Assembly: GCA_003490145.1 (NCBI GenBank)
Contig: QULQ01000014.1
Span: forward strand, 6,888 to 70,887
Direction of reading: 5' to 3'
From: Lachnospiraceae bacterium OM04-12BH
GTDB taxonomy: Bacteria > Bacillota > Clostridia > Lachnospirales > Lachnospiraceae
Length of the DNA: 64,000 nucleotides
In this document: positions 18,260-27,506 of the stretch, one piece after another
How positions within the stretch are numbered: position 1 is the stretch's first letter
Layout: every line of letters begins with the position of its first letter
Program-made: the position numbers and the translations under genes
Notes under the pieces: generated by a model
The model's database searches: none
The model's input: the letters and a program-made list of their open reading frames with translations, nothing else
What the model was told of the DNA's origin: nothing

Positions 18260-19018
18260 GTGAACAGGCAGGAAGCAGAACAGTATTTATATTATGCCAT
18301 GAATATCGGGGAACTTCTTCTGGAAAACGGAGCAGAAGTGGGACGGGTGGAGGATACCGTAAGGAGGATCTGCCTGGCAGGTGGAGCAGAGCGGGCAGAT
18401 GTATTTTCTATTACCTCCAGCATGAGTGCCTCTATTTATGGGAAGGAGTTTGGGAGCTGTACCCAGACGAGAAGAGTACTGAATACTGTCAGTGATTTTC
18501 ACAAGCTGGAGGAGCTGAACTGTTTATCCAGAAAAATATGTGAAGAGGGATTGACCTTTGGTGAAATAGAACGAGAAATCGAGAGGATACAGAAGGAGCA
18601 GGGGTATTCATTCTGGTGGCTTGTGCTCGATTATGCATTGATATCCGGAAGCTTCTGTGTTTTCTTTGGAGGTAATGCAAGGGACATGGTGATCTCGGCA
18701 CTGATCGGTGTGCTTCTTAAATTTCTGATGACCTTTATGCAGAAAACGGCAGCCAACCACCTTTTTAATGCGCTGATCTGTTCAGTAGCAGGAGGATTTC
18801 TTGCCAATCTTGCTGTATTTGCATCGGTGGCGGATCATGCTGACAGGATCAGTATTGGTAATATCATGCTGCTTATTCCGGGTATTGCCTTTACCAATTC
18901 TCTGAGGGACATGTTCTCTGGGGATACGATCACAGGACTGATCAGGTTTATGGAATCGATCCTGCTTGCTGTGATCATTGCATTCGGATTTAACATTGCG
19001 GGATTTTATTTCCGTTGA
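18260..19018 (+). CDS. Threonine/serine exporter, large subunit (ThrE N-terminal domain)
   Basis: A 252-residue protein starting with GTG. A soluble amphipathic N-terminal part (about 1-115, with the family motif NGAEVGRVEDTVRRI) is followed by five hydrophobic helices and the conserved GDTITG near the C-terminus. In single-chain ThrE this domain is fused to the domain encoded by the next gene; here the two are separate, as in many Firmicutes. The pair exports threonine or serine by proton exchange in characterised members. The GTG start is preceded by a weak GGGTGA. Confidence 0.85.
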   Translation: MNRQEAEQYLYYAMNIGELLLENGAEVGRVEDTVRRICLAGGAERADVFSITSSMSASIYGKEFGSCTQTRRVLNTVSDFHKLEELNCLSRKICEEGLTFGEIEREIERIQKEQGYSFWWLVLDYALISGSFCVFFGGNARDMVISALIGVLLKFLMTFMQKTAANHLFNALICSVAGGFLANLAVFASVADHADRISIGNIMLLIPGIAFTNSLRDMFSGDTITGLIRFMESILLAVIIAFGFNIAGFYFR

Positions 19019-19038
19019 GGATATAAGGAGAAAAGAAC

Positions 19039-19485
19039 ATGAAGGAGATCATACAGCTTCTGATGGCAGGGGCAGGATCACTGGGGTTTGCGGTTTTGTA
19101 TAATATACGCGGAAAAAAGCTCTGGGTGATTGCTGCCGGGGGAATTGCTGCATGGGGTGTTTATCTTGCGACACAGCAGCTTACCGGAAATGACTATGCC
19201 AGCAGCTTTACAGCCTGTGTGGCACTGACCTTATATGCAGAAGTAATGGCTATTATATTCAGGACACCGGTAACTGTATTCCTGGTATCGGTTGCGATCC
19301 CGCTGATACCAGGAGCGCCCCTGTACCGAGCCATGAACAGCCTTATGCATGGCAGTGTGGAGGACTTTGCCAGGGAGGGAATCTATGCCTTTTTATTTGC
19401 AGCATCCATGGCGGCAGGAATTACACTGACGACGCTGGTATTCCGTACCATGCGGGCAAAGCGTTACCACAGAAGACATCTGTAA
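19039..19485 (+). CDS. Threonine/serine exporter, small subunit (ThrE C-terminal domain)
   Basis: A 148-residue, four-to-five helix membrane protein matching the C-terminal half of ThrE. The segment VAIPLIPGAPLYRAMNSLM is typical. It follows its partner by 20 bp with AAGGAGAAA upstream of the ATG and should form a heteromeric exporter with it. Convergent with pyrI. Confidence 0.85.
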   Translation: MKEIIQLLMAGAGSLGFAVLYNIRGKKLWVIAAGGIAAWGVYLATQQLTGNDYASSFTACVALTLYAEVMAIIFRTPVTVFLVSVAIPLIPGAPLYRAMNSLMHGSVEDFAREGIYAFLFAASMAAGITLTTLVFRTMRAKRYHRRHL

Positions 19486-19497
19486 CTGCCAGCGCAT

Positions 19498-19538
19498 GAA
19501 AAAGCCACCACAGCTGTACGTACTGGTGCTGCGGCGGC
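19498..19538 (-). terminator. Terminator after pyrBI
   Basis: On the minus strand GCCGCCGCAGC (complement of 19528-19538) pairs with GCTGTGGTGGC (complement of 19504-19514), with two G-U pairs, followed by five T residues. Some T residues also lie on the other side (19551 on), so it may also end the plus-strand exporter transcript. Confidence 0.7.
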
Positions 19539-19546
19539 CTTCGTTT

Positions 19547-19978
19547 TTACAGTTCTCCACGATATTTTTCTTCACAGTATTTACAGCGGTAAATCTCCCG
19601 TTCTTCATCTGCGAGGACAAAGATGTGGGGGAGTCCCTGCTCAATGGAGGTGATACATCTCGGGTTTTTGCAGTGGATGACATTTTTGATCTCTTTTGGA
19701 AGCTCCAGTACCTTTTTATCAACGATCTCTCCATCCTTGATCACATTCACAGTGATGTTGTGATCGATAAAGGCAAGGACATCCAGATCCAGCATATTGA
19801 TGTCACATTCTACCTTCAGGATATCCTTTTTTCCCATCTTATTGCTTTTTGCGTTCTTGATGATAGCAACAGTACAGTCCAGCTTGTCCAGCTGCAGATG
19901 ATGATAAATGGCAAGGCTTTTTCCTGCCTTGATATGATCAAGAACAAATCCTTCTTCAATTTTTCCTACATTTAACAT
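19547..19978 (-). CDS. pyrI: Aspartate carbamoyltransferase regulatory chain
   Basis: A 143-residue regulatory subunit. The N-terminal nucleotide-binding domain (MLNVGKIEEGFVLDHIKAGKS) and the C-terminal zinc domain with four cysteines, in HCKNPRC and YRCKYCEE, are complete. In the enterobacterial enzyme this chain binds CTP or ATP and transmits inhibition or activation to PyrB. It is slightly shorter than the enteric chain (~153). It follows pyrB by 17 bp in the same operon. Confidence 0.95.
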   Translation of the reverse strand: MLNVGKIEEGFVLDHIKAGKSLAIYHHLQLDKLDCTVAIIKNAKSNKMGKKDILKVECDINMLDLDVLAFIDHNITVNVIKDGEIVDKKVLELPKEIKNVIHCKNPRCITSIEQGLPHIFVLADEEREIYRCKYCEEKYRGEL

Positions 19979-19995
19979 AATAATCGTACCTCCCT

Positions 19996-20919
19996 TTATA
20001 ATGAAGCGGTGTCAATACCAAGAAGCGTCAGGATCAGTGCCATTCTCACATAGACACCATACTGTACCTGCCTGAAATAGGCAGCTCTCGGATCATCGTC
20101 TACTTCAACGGAGATCTCGTTTACTCTCGGAAGTGGGTGAAGAACGATCATGTCAGGCTTTGCCAGCTTCATTTTGGCCTCATCCAGTATATAGAAATCC
20201 TTCAGACGGACATAATCCTCTTCATTGAAGAAACGCTCCTTCTGTACTCGTGTCATATACAGCAGATCCAGATCACCCATGACATCCTCAAGACGGATCT
20301 TTTCCTCGTAAGGAATGTTCTTTTCCTTCAGCATATCTGTGATGTAATCCGGGATACGGAGCTCTTCCGGAGATATGAAGAGAAAACGGATGCCGGGATA
20401 TCTGACAAGGGCATTGATCAGGGAATGTACGGTACGTCCAAATTTCAGGTCACCGCAAAGACCAATGGTGAAATCAGACAGGCGTCCCTTCAGGGAACGG
20501 ATCGTCATCAGGTCAGTCAGTGTCTGGGTTGGATGCTGATGACCGCCATCACCGGCATTGATCACCGGGATAGAAGAGTGGCTGGCAGCAACCATGGGTG
20601 CTCCCTCCTTGGGATGGCGCATGGCACAGATATCTGCAAAGCAGGAGATCACGCGGATCGTATCGGAAACACTTTCACCCTTAGAGGCAGAAGAGGAACC
20701 GGCATCGGAAAATCCGATCACACTGCCGCCAAGGTTCAGCATGGCAGATTCAAAGCTTAAACGGGTTCTGGTGCTTGGCTCGTAGAAACAGGTGGCAAGC
20801 TTTTTGCCATCACAGGCATGGGCATACTTTTCCCGGTTTTTTTCGATATCACCGGCAAGAACAAAAAGCTGATCCAGTTCTTCTACCGTGAAATCAAGAG
20901 GATTCATTAAATGTCTCAT
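19996..20919 (-). CDS. pyrB: Aspartate carbamoyltransferase catalytic chain
   Basis: A 307-residue catalytic subunit, condensing carbamoyl phosphate and aspartate in the first committed step of pyrimidine synthesis. The carbamoyl-phosphate loop [12 protein letters not shown], the SSASKGES loop and the C-terminal HPLPRVNEI motif are present. AAAGGAG sets the start. The leader upstream has a stem-loop that may attenuate transcription. With pyrI downstream the enzyme should be the allosteric c6r6 type. Confidence 0.96.
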   Translation of the reverse strand: MRHLMNPLDFTVEELDQLFVLAGDIEKNREKYAHACDGKKLATCFYEPSTRTRLSFESAMLNLGGSVIGFSDAGSSSASKGESVSDTIRVISCFADICAMRHPKEGAPMVAASHSSIPVINAGDGGHQHPTQTLTDLMTIRSLKGRLSDFTIGLCGDLKFGRTVHSLINALVRYPGIRFLFISPEELRIPDYITDMLKEKNIPYEEKIRLEDVMGDLDLLYMTRVQKERFFNEEDYVRLKDFYILDEAKMKLAKPDMIVLHPLPRVNEISVEVDDDPRAAYFRQVQYGVYVRMALILTLLGIDTASL

Positions 20920-20953
20920 AACAGAGAACTCCTTTCAAAATAAAATTTTGATC

Positions 20954-20984
20954 CACAGGAAAGCCTTAGAAAATATTTCCTGTG
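20954..20984 (-). promoter_or_regulatory. Stem-loop in the pyrB leader (possible attenuator)
   Basis: CACAGGAAA and TTTCCTGTG form a 9 bp stem with a 13 nt loop, about 35 bp before pyrB. On the minus strand it is followed by GATCAAAATTTTATTTTG, a broken U-rich tract. It could be a weak terminator involved in pyrimidine-dependent attenuation; no PyrR-binding or leader-peptide signal was recognised. Confidence 0.35.
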
Positions 20985-20993
20985 CTGACATAG

Positions 20994-21025
20994 AAAATCG
21001 AAGAGCGGTAAAACTCTTCGATTTT
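20994..21025 (-). terminator. Terminator after the nitroreductase gene
   Basis: A perfect 12 bp stem AAAATCGAAGAG / CTCTTCGATTTT with an 8 nt loop, starting 8 bp beyond the nitroreductase stop. The T-run is within the descending arm. It separates this gene from pyrB. Confidence 0.75.
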
Positions 21026-21032
21026 ATTTTTA

Positions 21033-21572
21033 TTATTTGAATGTTAACAGATCAGCAACTGCTTTTCTTCTTGGTGCAACAGGCTCTTCATCAGGAATTC
21101 CAACAGGAATCAGAACAGCCACCTCCTGGTTTTCAGGAAGCTCTAATAAAGAAGCAGCCTTTGCTTCATCAAAGATACCCATGATAACGGATCCCAGTCC
21201 CTTTTCATATGCGGCAAGACAAAATGCTTCAGAGGCAACCCCCGCATCAAACATCTGCCAGCTATCCTTTCTGTCTGTGGAATAAGAGCCATCTCTTTCG
21301 AAACCACTTCTTCCCTTGATAAAGGAAAGACAGATCAGCATGGGAGCATTTTTGATGATCTCACCATTGTGGGGATAAGCATCTGTACATTCATCAGCGA
21401 TCTTATCCTTCAGGGCACCTTCTACAGCAACATATCTTGCGATCTGGGAATGCTTCCAGCTCGGTGCATAAGAAGCAGCTTCAATAATTTCGTTTACTAC
21501 CTCATGGTCAACGGGAGTGTCCTTGAATTTGCGGATACTTCTGCGGCCCATGATACATTCTTTTGCAGTCAT
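21033..21572 (-). CDS. Nitroreductase-family FMN oxidoreductase
   Basis: A 179-residue protein of the NfsB/nitroreductase fold. The FMN-binding start RRSIRKFKDTPVD and the SYAPSWKHSQ segment, plus the GLGSVIMGIFDE motif, are typical. Members reduce nitro compounds or flavins with NAD(P)H as homodimers; the physiological substrate is unknown. AAAAAGGAGGG precedes the start. It has its own promoter, divergent from the PH-domain gene. Confidence 0.88.
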   Translation of the reverse strand: MTAKECIMGRRSIRKFKDTPVDHEVVNEIIEAASYAPSWKHSQIARYVAVEGALKDKIADECTDAYPHNGEIIKNAPMLICLSFIKGRSGFERDGSYSTDRKDSWQMFDAGVASEAFCLAAYEKGLGSVIMGIFDEAKAASLLELPENQEVAVLIPVGIPDEEPVAPRRKAVADLLTFK

Positions 21573-21601
21573 GATAACCCTCCTTTTTGCCTATTTTTCC
21601 T

Positions 21602-21666
21602 ATCATAGCACAAGAATAAATTTCTTTCAAGAATACTTTGCATTCTAAGAAGGGATATTGTACAAT
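21602..21666. promoter_or_regulatory. Back-to-back promoters for the nitroreductase and PH-domain genes
   Basis: Minus strand: TTGAAA (complement of 21625-21630), 17 bp, TATGAT (complement of 21602-21607). Plus strand: TTGCAT (21638-21643), 17 bp, TACAAT (21661-21666). Both have optimal spacing and lie at sensible distances from their genes. Confidence 0.6.
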
Positions 21667-21701
21667 AGCCTTATTACAGAGGAAAAGAGAGGGAGAGGCT
21701 T

Positions 21702-22088
21702 ATGGCTACAGAGCTGAAAGAGAAGAAAAGATGGCTGTTTTTCGGGCTTCCTTTTACATTTACCACATATACAGTCAAGGAGAATGTACTGACAGTAAAC
21801 AGTGGATTTCTGAAGAAAGTTGAGAGTGACTGTTACATGTACAAGATTCAGGATGTGGAGCTTGTAAGTACACTGTTTGAAAGAATGTTCGGACTTGGTA
21901 CGGTGATCTGCTATACAGGAGATACGACAGATCCCAAGCTTCCTCTGACCCATATTAAGAATGCAAGGGCAGTGAAGGATTTTATCCTGGAGATGTCAGA
22001 GGCAGCCAGATTAAAGCGCAGGACAGTGAACACACTGAATATCGGGGCAGATGTGACAGATCTTGACGGAGATGGGATTCCGGATTAA
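21702..22088 (+). CDS. Bacterial PH-domain protein with Asp-rich tail
   Basis: A 128-residue protein. Residues about 10-100 look like the bacterial PH domain of the YdbS/YdbT type (FTTYTVKENVLTVNSGFLKKVES... YKIQDVELVSTLFERMFGLGTVICYTGD). There is no membrane segment. The last residues, DVTDLDGDGIPD, match the thrombospondin-type-3 / EF-hand-like calcium-binding signature DxDxDG, which is uncommon in a small PH protein. The function is unknown. AGAGGGAGAGG precedes the ATG. Confidence 0.75.
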   Translation: MATELKEKKRWLFFGLPFTFTTYTVKENVLTVNSGFLKKVESDCYMYKIQDVELVSTLFERMFGLGTVICYTGDTTDPKLPLTHIKNARAVKDFILEMSEAARLKRRTVNTLNIGADVTDLDGDGIPD

Positions 22089-22093
22089 GTAAG

Positions 22094-22123
22094 AGCGGTA
22101 TGACTTGTCATACCGCTTTTTTT
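22094..22123. terminator. Terminator shared by the PH-domain gene and the convergent membrane-protein gene
   Basis: A perfect 10 bp stem AGCGGTATGA-cttg-TCATACCGCT followed by seven further T residues on the plus strand. The stop codon of the minus-strand neighbour lies inside the stem. Confidence 0.85.
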
Positions 22124-22509
22124 GAGAGAAGCTTTTCAAAGAGCAGGCCGGAAAGGAACCAGTTGGGGAAATAATCCAGCCGGATCACGTTTTTGATGCG
22201 CCAGCGGCAGTTTTCATAGCTCCATGGACAGATGCCCTTTCTTGTAAGGAACTGCCCGGAGAGAAATTCGCCGGTGAAGATACACAGGGCATAAATACTT
22301 CCCCGGACAGAAACAGGAAGTCTTCGGAGGAGGACAAACAGTGGCTTTAAAAGGACAGCACTCCCATAGATCGGGAACATCCAGAGAGAGGTTGTTCCTT
22401 TCAGGGAAAGCTCACGTCTTCTTAAGGAACCGAGAGCAGTATATACTATTTCAAGGCACCAGCCGGTCATACCGCAGGTGAGAAAGTCTTTGAACCATTT
22501 TTTCATCAT
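22108..22509 (-). CDS. Small membrane protein, putative ABC-transporter type IV permease-like family
   Basis: A 133-residue protein with about three to four hydrophobic stretches. The pattern GMTGWCLEIVYT near the start, SLWMFPIYGSA in the middle and CPWSYENCRWRIKNVIRLDYFPNWFLSGLLFE near the end is what I recall for the family called putative ABC-transporter type IV (COG4905-like). Its function is not established. No strong ribosome site precedes the MMKKW start. It is divergent from folC, about 30 bp away, and convergent with the PH gene. Confidence 0.7.
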   Translation of the reverse strand: MMKKWFKDFLTCGMTGWCLEIVYTALGSLRRRELSLKGTTSLWMFPIYGSAVLLKPLFVLLRRLPVSVRGSIYALCIFTGEFLSGQFLTRKGICPWSYENCRWRIKNVIRLDYFPNWFLSGLLFEKLLSKKAV

Positions 22510-22540
22510 AAGGTAAGTATGGCCAGGCGGAAGGAAAATT

Positions 22541-23872
22541 ATGCAGACAGATGAGAAAAAAATGATGACATATCAGGAAACCATGGACTATATTGACAGC
22601 CTGCAGAGCGGCGGGATCGTACCGGGACTTGATAATATCCGGGCATTATGTGAGAAGCTTGGCAATCCGCAGGATGCACTTTCCTTCGTGCATATTGCAG
22701 GAACCAATGGAAAAGGGTCTGTTCTCTGTCTGGTTTCCAGTGTGCTGAAGCAGGCGGGCTACCGGACCGGAAGATATATATCACCAACGATCTTTGACTA
22801 CAGAGAGCGGTTCCAGATAGGGGAGCGGCCGATCAGCAAAAAGGATCTGTGTTTGTATATGACAAGGCTGAAGGAAGCATGTGAGGAGCTGAAGGCAGAA
22901 GGAAACAGTCAGCCTACACCCTTTGAAGTAGAGACAGCGCTTGCTTTTCTTTATTTTAAGGAAAAGGACTGTGACATTGTTGTACTGGAAACCGGTATGG
23001 GCGGCAGACTGGATGCCACCAATATTATTCAGAATACACTGGTTGCCGTATTTGCATCCATCAGTCTTGACCATATGAGGTTTCTTGGAAACACGCTTGC
23101 GGAGATCGCAAGGGAAAAGGCCGGGATCATCAAGCCAGGCTGCAGCGCGGTCAGTGCACCTCAGAAGGAAGAGGTTCTTTCGGTGCTGAAGGCTGCCTGT
23201 GAAAAGCAGAAGGTGACGCTTGACGTAGCAGATCCTGGCAGCCTGAAAAAGATCAAGAGTACCATAAAGGGACAGAGGTTTTCTTATGGAAAGTATCAGG
23301 ATCTGATGGTCACATTAGCTGGCAGATATCAGCTTGACAATGCCCTGACAGCTCTTCTTGCCCTTCAGCAGCTTTCAGAAAAGGGATTTCCCGTCAAGGA
23401 AAAAGATATTTATAAGGGCTTTGCGGAAGGAACCTGGCCAGGAAGATTTGAAGTGATCGGTCAGAAGCCTCTTTTTATCGCAGACGGGGCACATAACAGA
23501 GATGGCGCCGCAAGGCTTGCCGATTCCATTGGTTTTTATTTTACAAATAAAAGGATTATCTATATAATAGGAATGTTGAGAGATAAGGAACAGGAGGAGA
23601 TCCTGAAGGTTACCTGTCCTTATGCAGAGCAGATCCTGACAGTGTCAACAGAAGGGAGCAGAGGACTTACTTCTTATGAACTGGCACTGAAGGCGAAAGG
23701 ATTTCATCAGAATGTGACCTGTACGGACAGTGTGGAGGAAGCGATAGAGCTTGCATATCTTATGGCAGATAAGGATACGGTGATCGTGGCATTTGGATCT
23801 TTGTCGTATCTGGGGAAGCTGATCACGGCAGTCAGGAATGGTAAGAAAGGCCAGGCGGTAAAACATGGTTGA
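22541..23872 (+). CDS. folC: Bifunctional folylpolyglutamate / dihydrofolate synthase
   Basis: A 443-residue Mur-ligase-type enzyme that adds glutamate to dihydropteroate and folates. The ATP loop is [21 protein letters not shown] and the [20 protein letters not shown] segment are characteristic. GGAAGG precedes the ATG. It is first in a compact folate operon folC-folE-folP-folBK whose reading frames overlap or nearly touch. Confidence 0.94.
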   Translation: MQTDEKKMMTYQETMDYIDSLQSGGIVPGLDNIRALCEKLGNPQDALSFVHIAGTNGKGSVLCLVSSVLKQAGYRTGRYISPTIFDYRERFQIGERPISKKDLCLYMTRLKEACEELKAEGNSQPTPFEVETALAFLYFKEKDCDIVVLETGMGGRLDATNIIQNTLVAVFASISLDHMRFLGNTLAEIAREKAGIIKPGCSAVSAPQKEEVLSVLKAACEKQKVTLDVADPGSLKKIKSTIKGQRFSYGKYQDLMVTLAGRYQLDNALTALLALQQLSEKGFPVKEKDIYKGFAEGTWPGRFEVIGQKPLFIADGAHNRDGAARLADSIGFYFTNKRIIYIIGMLRDKEQEEILKVTCPYAEQILTVSTEGSRGLTSYELALKAKGFHQNVTCTDSVEEAIELAYLMADKDTVIVAFGSLSYLGKLITAVRNGKKGQAVKHG

Positions 23873-24422
23873 TAAGGATAAAGTCAGAGAGGGAATTACA
23901 TTACTGTTAGAAGGAATCGGAGAGGATCCCCTGCGTGAGGGATTGATCGATACCCCAGACAGGGTAGCGAGAATGTATGAGGAGCTTTGTCAGGGCATGG
24001 AGGAGGATCCCGGGGAGCAGCTGTCTAAAGCCTTTCATGCAGAAAATAATGAGATGATCCTGGAAAAGGATATCACCTTTTACTCCATCTGTGAGCATCA
24101 TCTGATGCCCTTTTATGGAAAGGCACATATTGCCTATATTCCGGATGGAAAAGTGGTAGGGATCAGCAAGCTGGCAAGAACTGTAGAGGTTTATGCAAGA
24201 AGACTGCAGATCCAGGAAAAGCTGACAGCTGAGATCGCTGATGCCATTATGGAATATGTAAAGCCGAGGGGAGTCATGGTGCAGCTCAGTGCTGAACATA
24301 TGTGCATGACTATGCGTGGGGTGAAAAAGCCCGGCAGCCAGACCGTGACACTGGTATCACGGGGCGTTTTCAAGGATAATAAAGAGCTGCAGGATACTTT
24401 TTTCCATCTGCTGGCACAGTAA
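23865..24422 (+). CDS. folE: GTP cyclohydrolase I
   Basis: A 185-residue FolE making dihydroneopterin triphosphate from GTP. The zinc and catalytic residues are seen in [19 protein letters not shown] and in the later [10 protein letters not shown] (Cys and His ligands). Normal family length. The start overlaps the folC stop by 8 bp, indicating translational coupling. Confidence 0.95.
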   Translation: MVDKDKVREGITLLLEGIGEDPLREGLIDTPDRVARMYEELCQGMEEDPGEQLSKAFHAENNEMILEKDITFYSICEHHLMPFYGKAHIAYIPDGKVVGISKLARTVEVYARRLQIQEKLTAEIADAIMEYVKPRGVMVQLSAEHMCMTMRGVKKPGSQTVTLVSRGVFKDNKELQDTFFHLLAQ

Positions 24423-24472
24423 AACAGAAAGAAACGGCTTTCCGGAAAGAAACAGAAAAAACGGGGGAAATC

Positions 24473-25279
24473 ATGAAAATAGGAAACAGGGAATTTGATG
24501 TAAACAATCATACGTATGTGATGGGGATCCTGAATGTGACACCGGATTCTTTTTCAGATGGCGGTAAGTTCAACGACATGGACAGGGCACTGTTCCATGT
24601 AGAGGAGATGATCGCAGAAGGTATGGATATTCTGGATATTGGCGGTGAGTCCACAAGACCGGGCTACACTGTGCTCAGTGTGCAGGAGGAAACAGACCGG
24701 GTTATCCCGGTGATCGAGGCGGTGAAGAAACGCTTTGATATCCCCATTTCCCTGGATACCTGCAAGGGGGCTGTAGCAAAGGCCGGAATACAGGCAGGTA
24801 CTGACCTGATCAATGATATCTGGGGACTGAAATATGACGATACGATGGCGGGCGTGATTGCAGAAGCAGGACTGCCCTGCTGCCTGATGCACAACAGGGA
24901 CAATACCGATTACCATAACTTTATGGAGGATGTGGCAGCAGATCTTTCTGATACCCTGTTTCTTGCCAGAAAGGCAGGCATCCGGGAAGACGGCATTATC
25001 CTGGATCCGGGCGTTGGTTTTGGCAAGACCTATGAAAATAATCTGGAGATCATCAACCGTCTGGAGGAGCTGAAGGTATTTGGTTACCCGATACTGCTTG
25101 GAACAAGCAGAAAATCAGTGATCGGATTGACCCTTTCCCTGCCGGTAGAAGAGAGAGTAGAGGGAACCCTTGTGACAACCGTATTTGCGGTAATGAAGGG
25201 GTGTGCCTTTGTGAGAGTACATGATATCAAAGAGAATGTGAGAGCCATTAAAATGGCAGAGGCGATCAGGAATGGATGA
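24473..25279 (+). CDS. folP: Dihydropteroate synthase
   Basis: A 268-residue TIM-barrel enzyme joining dihydropterin pyrophosphate and p-aminobenzoate; it is the sulfonamide target. The two signature motifs are present: GILNVTPDSFSDGG near the N-terminus and DIGGESTRPG (about 50). LDPGVGFGKT and GTSRKSVIG follow. The gene overlaps folBK by 8 bp. Confidence 0.96.
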   Translation: MKIGNREFDVNNHTYVMGILNVTPDSFSDGGKFNDMDRALFHVEEMIAEGMDILDIGGESTRPGYTVLSVQEETDRVIPVIEAVKKRFDIPISLDTCKGAVAKAGIQAGTDLINDIWGLKYDDTMAGVIAEAGLPCCLMHNRDNTDYHNFMEDVAADLSDTLFLARKAGIREDGIILDPGVGFGKTYENNLEIINRLEELKVFGYPILLGTSRKSVIGLTLSLPVEERVEGTLVTTVFAVMKGCAFVRVHDIKENVRAIKMAEAIRNG

Positions 25280-26105
25280 GATCAGGATTGACAATCTGGA
25301 GGTTTACGCCGGACATGGTGTATATGAGCATGAGAAGAGAAACGGACAGTCATTTTTCGTGAATGCTGTTCTTTTTTCTGATCTGAAAAGGGCTGGAAAA
25401 AGTGATGCCCTTGCTGATTCTACAAGTTATGGAGATATCGCAAGACTGATCTCTCATTTCCTTCGGGAACACCGGTTCCAGCTCTTAGAGGCAGTGGCAG
25501 AGGGCTGTGTCAGAGAGATCCTTACGACATTTGATAAAATAGACAGGGTGATTCTGGAGATCCGGAAGCCTTCCGCACCGATTGGGCTTCCCTTTGAATC
25601 TGTGTCAGTCAGAATAGAGCGTGGTTTTAAACGTGCCTATGTGGCTGTCGGCTCCAATATGGGAGATAAGAGGAACTATATTCTGGAGGCAGTGGAAAAG
25701 CTGAAGGCAGATCAGAAAATAAGACATCTTCGCTGTTCCACGCTCATTGAAACAGAGCCTTACGGGGGAGTAGAGCAGGATGCATTTATCAATGGTGTAC
25801 TGGAGCTTGATACTCTGTATGAGCCGCTGGAGCTTTTGCATCTCCTTCAGAAGATCGAGCTGGAAGCAGGAAGAGAGCGGAAGATCCATTGGGGACCAAG
25901 GACACTGGATCTGGATATTCTTTTTTATGAGGATTTCGTTTCAGGGACAAAGGAACTGACCGTGCCTCATCCGGATATGCAGAACAGGAGCTTTGTACTG
26001 GATCCTATGGATGAACTGAATCCTGGCTATGTACATCCACTGCTTCAGAAGACGATCCGTCAGATGAAGCTGGAACTGGAAGGAGATAAGAATGACCGGA
26101 AATAA
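25272..26105 (+). CDS. folBK: Fused dihydroneopterin aldolase - HPPK
   Basis: A 277-residue bifunctional enzyme. Residues 1-115 are dihydroneopterin aldolase (IDNLEVYAGHGVYEHEKRNG; conserved YG and LEAVAEG-type segments). Residues about 118-270 are 6-hydroxymethyl-dihydropterin pyrophosphokinase (AYVAVGSNMGDKRNYI, ETEPYGGVEQDAFINGV, GPRTLDLDILFYED). The fusion supplies consecutive steps between FolE and FolP. Such fusions are common in Clostridia. Confidence 0.95.
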   Translation: MDEIRIDNLEVYAGHGVYEHEKRNGQSFFVNAVLFSDLKRAGKSDALADSTSYGDIARLISHFLREHRFQLLEAVAEGCVREILTTFDKIDRVILEIRKPSAPIGLPFESVSVRIERGFKRAYVAVGSNMGDKRNYILEAVEKLKADQKIRHLRCSTLIETEPYGGVEQDAFINGVLELDTLYEPLELLHLLQKIELEAGRERKIHWGPRTLDLDILFYEDFVSGTKELTVPHPDMQNRSFVLDPMDELNPGYVHPLLQKTIRQMKLELEGDKNDRK

Positions 26106-26289
26106 AAAATCCCCCGCAGGAATCTGCGAGGAATGTAACTTTTATACCTATGATGATGACTATGAGTGCTATACCTGTGAGCAGGATCTTGATGAGGATG
26201 AAATGGCCAGGTTCCTGGCTGATGAATTCAGGGACTGCCCATACTATCAGCCGGGAAACGAATACCTGGTCGTCAGGAAACAGATGTAA
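26092..26289 (+). CDS. Small cysteine-rich protein (DUF6472-like)
   Basis: A 65-residue acidic protein beginning 14 bp before the end of folBK. It carries five cysteines in CEEC, CYTC and DCPYY contexts, suggesting a small zinc ribbon, and many Asp/Glu residues in DLDEDEMARFLADEF. I believe it belongs to the family called DUF6472, found in Clostridia; no function is known. It is probably co-translated with the folate genes. Its end overlaps the convergent DUF5050-like gene by 17 bp. Confidence 0.75.
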   Translation: MTGNKKSPAGICEECNFYTYDDDYECYTCEQDLDEDEMARFLADEFRDCPYYQPGNEYLVVRKQM

Positions 26290-27307
26290 TGGCAGCGTTC
26301 TTTGCACCATCAAAGGTGCTTACAGAAACAGGGCCGCTTTCTGGTGTGTGGTAAACCGGAACCTCTGTATTGAACTCATTAAAATAAACATACTGGGAAG
26401 TGATATTGATATTGCTGTAGTTGCCTTCTGCAACAACCTCTGGTTCACTTCCGTCAAAGCGCATCCGCATAAGAGCAGGTGATGCGCTGTCTACCTTCTG
26501 ATAATAGATATAGGTATTTCCCACATTGAAGAAATCCACACGATCTGTTGTCAGAACCTCCACGCTCTGATCATAAAGGGAATATCTGCAGAGCTGATAA
26601 TTATTTCCAACATCCATATAGTAAACATAACCATCCTTATAAACCGGGAACCAGAGATCTCCTTCATAGATGACTGAAGAGGTATCTGTCCGGGTATCTA
26701 AGGCATACAGGTAATGATCCTTATCCTGTCCATTGTAGTAGATAATGCCATTATCGCAGGAAGCAGGATTGATGATGTCGTCAGAGATAAGCAGGTTCTC
26801 TGATTTGTCTGTTTTCAGCTTATAAAACTTCGTAAAGTCTTTGTTATTATATCTCTGATAATACAGATAGTTTCCGCACAGCTGCATGGTAACGGCACCG
26901 TCTCTGACAAGACATACGGTGTTATTGCCATTTTTCTTTGTACGGAAGACACCATAAGTACGAAGGACATAACCAAAGCCCTCACCGGCCTTACTGGTAT
27001 CCATAAAGTAGTACAGGTAATCACCTGCAGCATTGATCGAAGAAACACTGCCATTTCCAAGACGTGTAAACTCTGTTTCGTCAGGATTCATGGAGTAGAG
27101 TGCGTAGTTGTCATAGGCATTGGCAAAGTACACCTTGCCATCAGATTCACAGAACAGACCATGCTGGTTCAGATTTCCGGCGGTGTTGCCTGTAACGGAA
27201 ATATCATTGTCCGGAACTCTTCCTTTGAGTGTGGAAAGAAAGCCTGCGGTAATAAGTAACAGAACGATAATCACAGCAAAAATGATATATTTTCCATTTT
27301 TTTTCAT
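26273..27307 (-). CDS. Membrane-anchored beta-propeller-like protein (DUF5050 type)
   Basis: A 344-residue extracellular protein. The N-terminus MKKNGKYIIFAVIIVLLLIT is a signal anchor. The rest is made of repeats of about 45 residues with patterns such as GDYLYYFMDTS, GNYLYYQRYN, NGIIYYNGQD, DGYVYYMDVG and NTYIYYQKVD, which is the DUF5050 (WD40/propeller-like) arrangement. The start at 27307 has GGGAGAAAAC upstream; longer forms add low-quality sequence. Its function is unknown; a ligand-sensing or scaffold role is only a guess. Divergent from pheA. Confidence 0.8.
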   Translation of the reverse strand: MKKNGKYIIFAVIIVLLLITAGFLSTLKGRVPDNDISVTGNTAGNLNQHGLFCESDGKVYFANAYDNYALYSMNPDETEFTRLGNGSVSSINAAGDYLYYFMDTSKAGEGFGYVLRTYGVFRTKKNGNNTVCLVRDGAVTMQLCGNYLYYQRYNNKDFTKFYKLKTDKSENLLISDDIINPASCDNGIIYYNGQDKDHYLYALDTRTDTSSVIYEGDLWFPVYKDGYVYYMDVGNNYQLCRYSLYDQSVEVLTTDRVDFFNVGNTYIYYQKVDSASPALMRMRFDGSEPEVVAEGNYSNINITSQYVYFNEFNTEVPVYHTPESGPVSVSTFDGAKNAAITSVS

Positions 27308-27465
27308 GGTGTTTTCTCCCTGGATAAAAGTAAAATAGTTTTCTTTATTATACTGAAAACAGGCAGGGACTGCAATGAAAATGTGGGGCAGATGCCTGCT
27401 GCGCTTCCGCAAAGTAAAGAACAGGTAAAATAGAGGCAATTGCTTGCTATCCCTATCCGTTTGGT

Positions 27466-27476
27466 ATAAAATTAAT
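27466..27476 (+). promoter_or_regulatory. Extended -10 promoter of pheA
   Basis: TGGTATAAAAT just upstream of pheA combines a TG extended -10 motif with TATAAA. No good -35 at optimal spacing could be fixed, the nearest being TTGCTA/TTGCTT. No T-box or other amino-acid leader motif was seen. Confidence 0.4.
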
Positions 27477-27506
27477 AAAGATTTTATGCGAAAGGAACGG
27501 AAGAAT

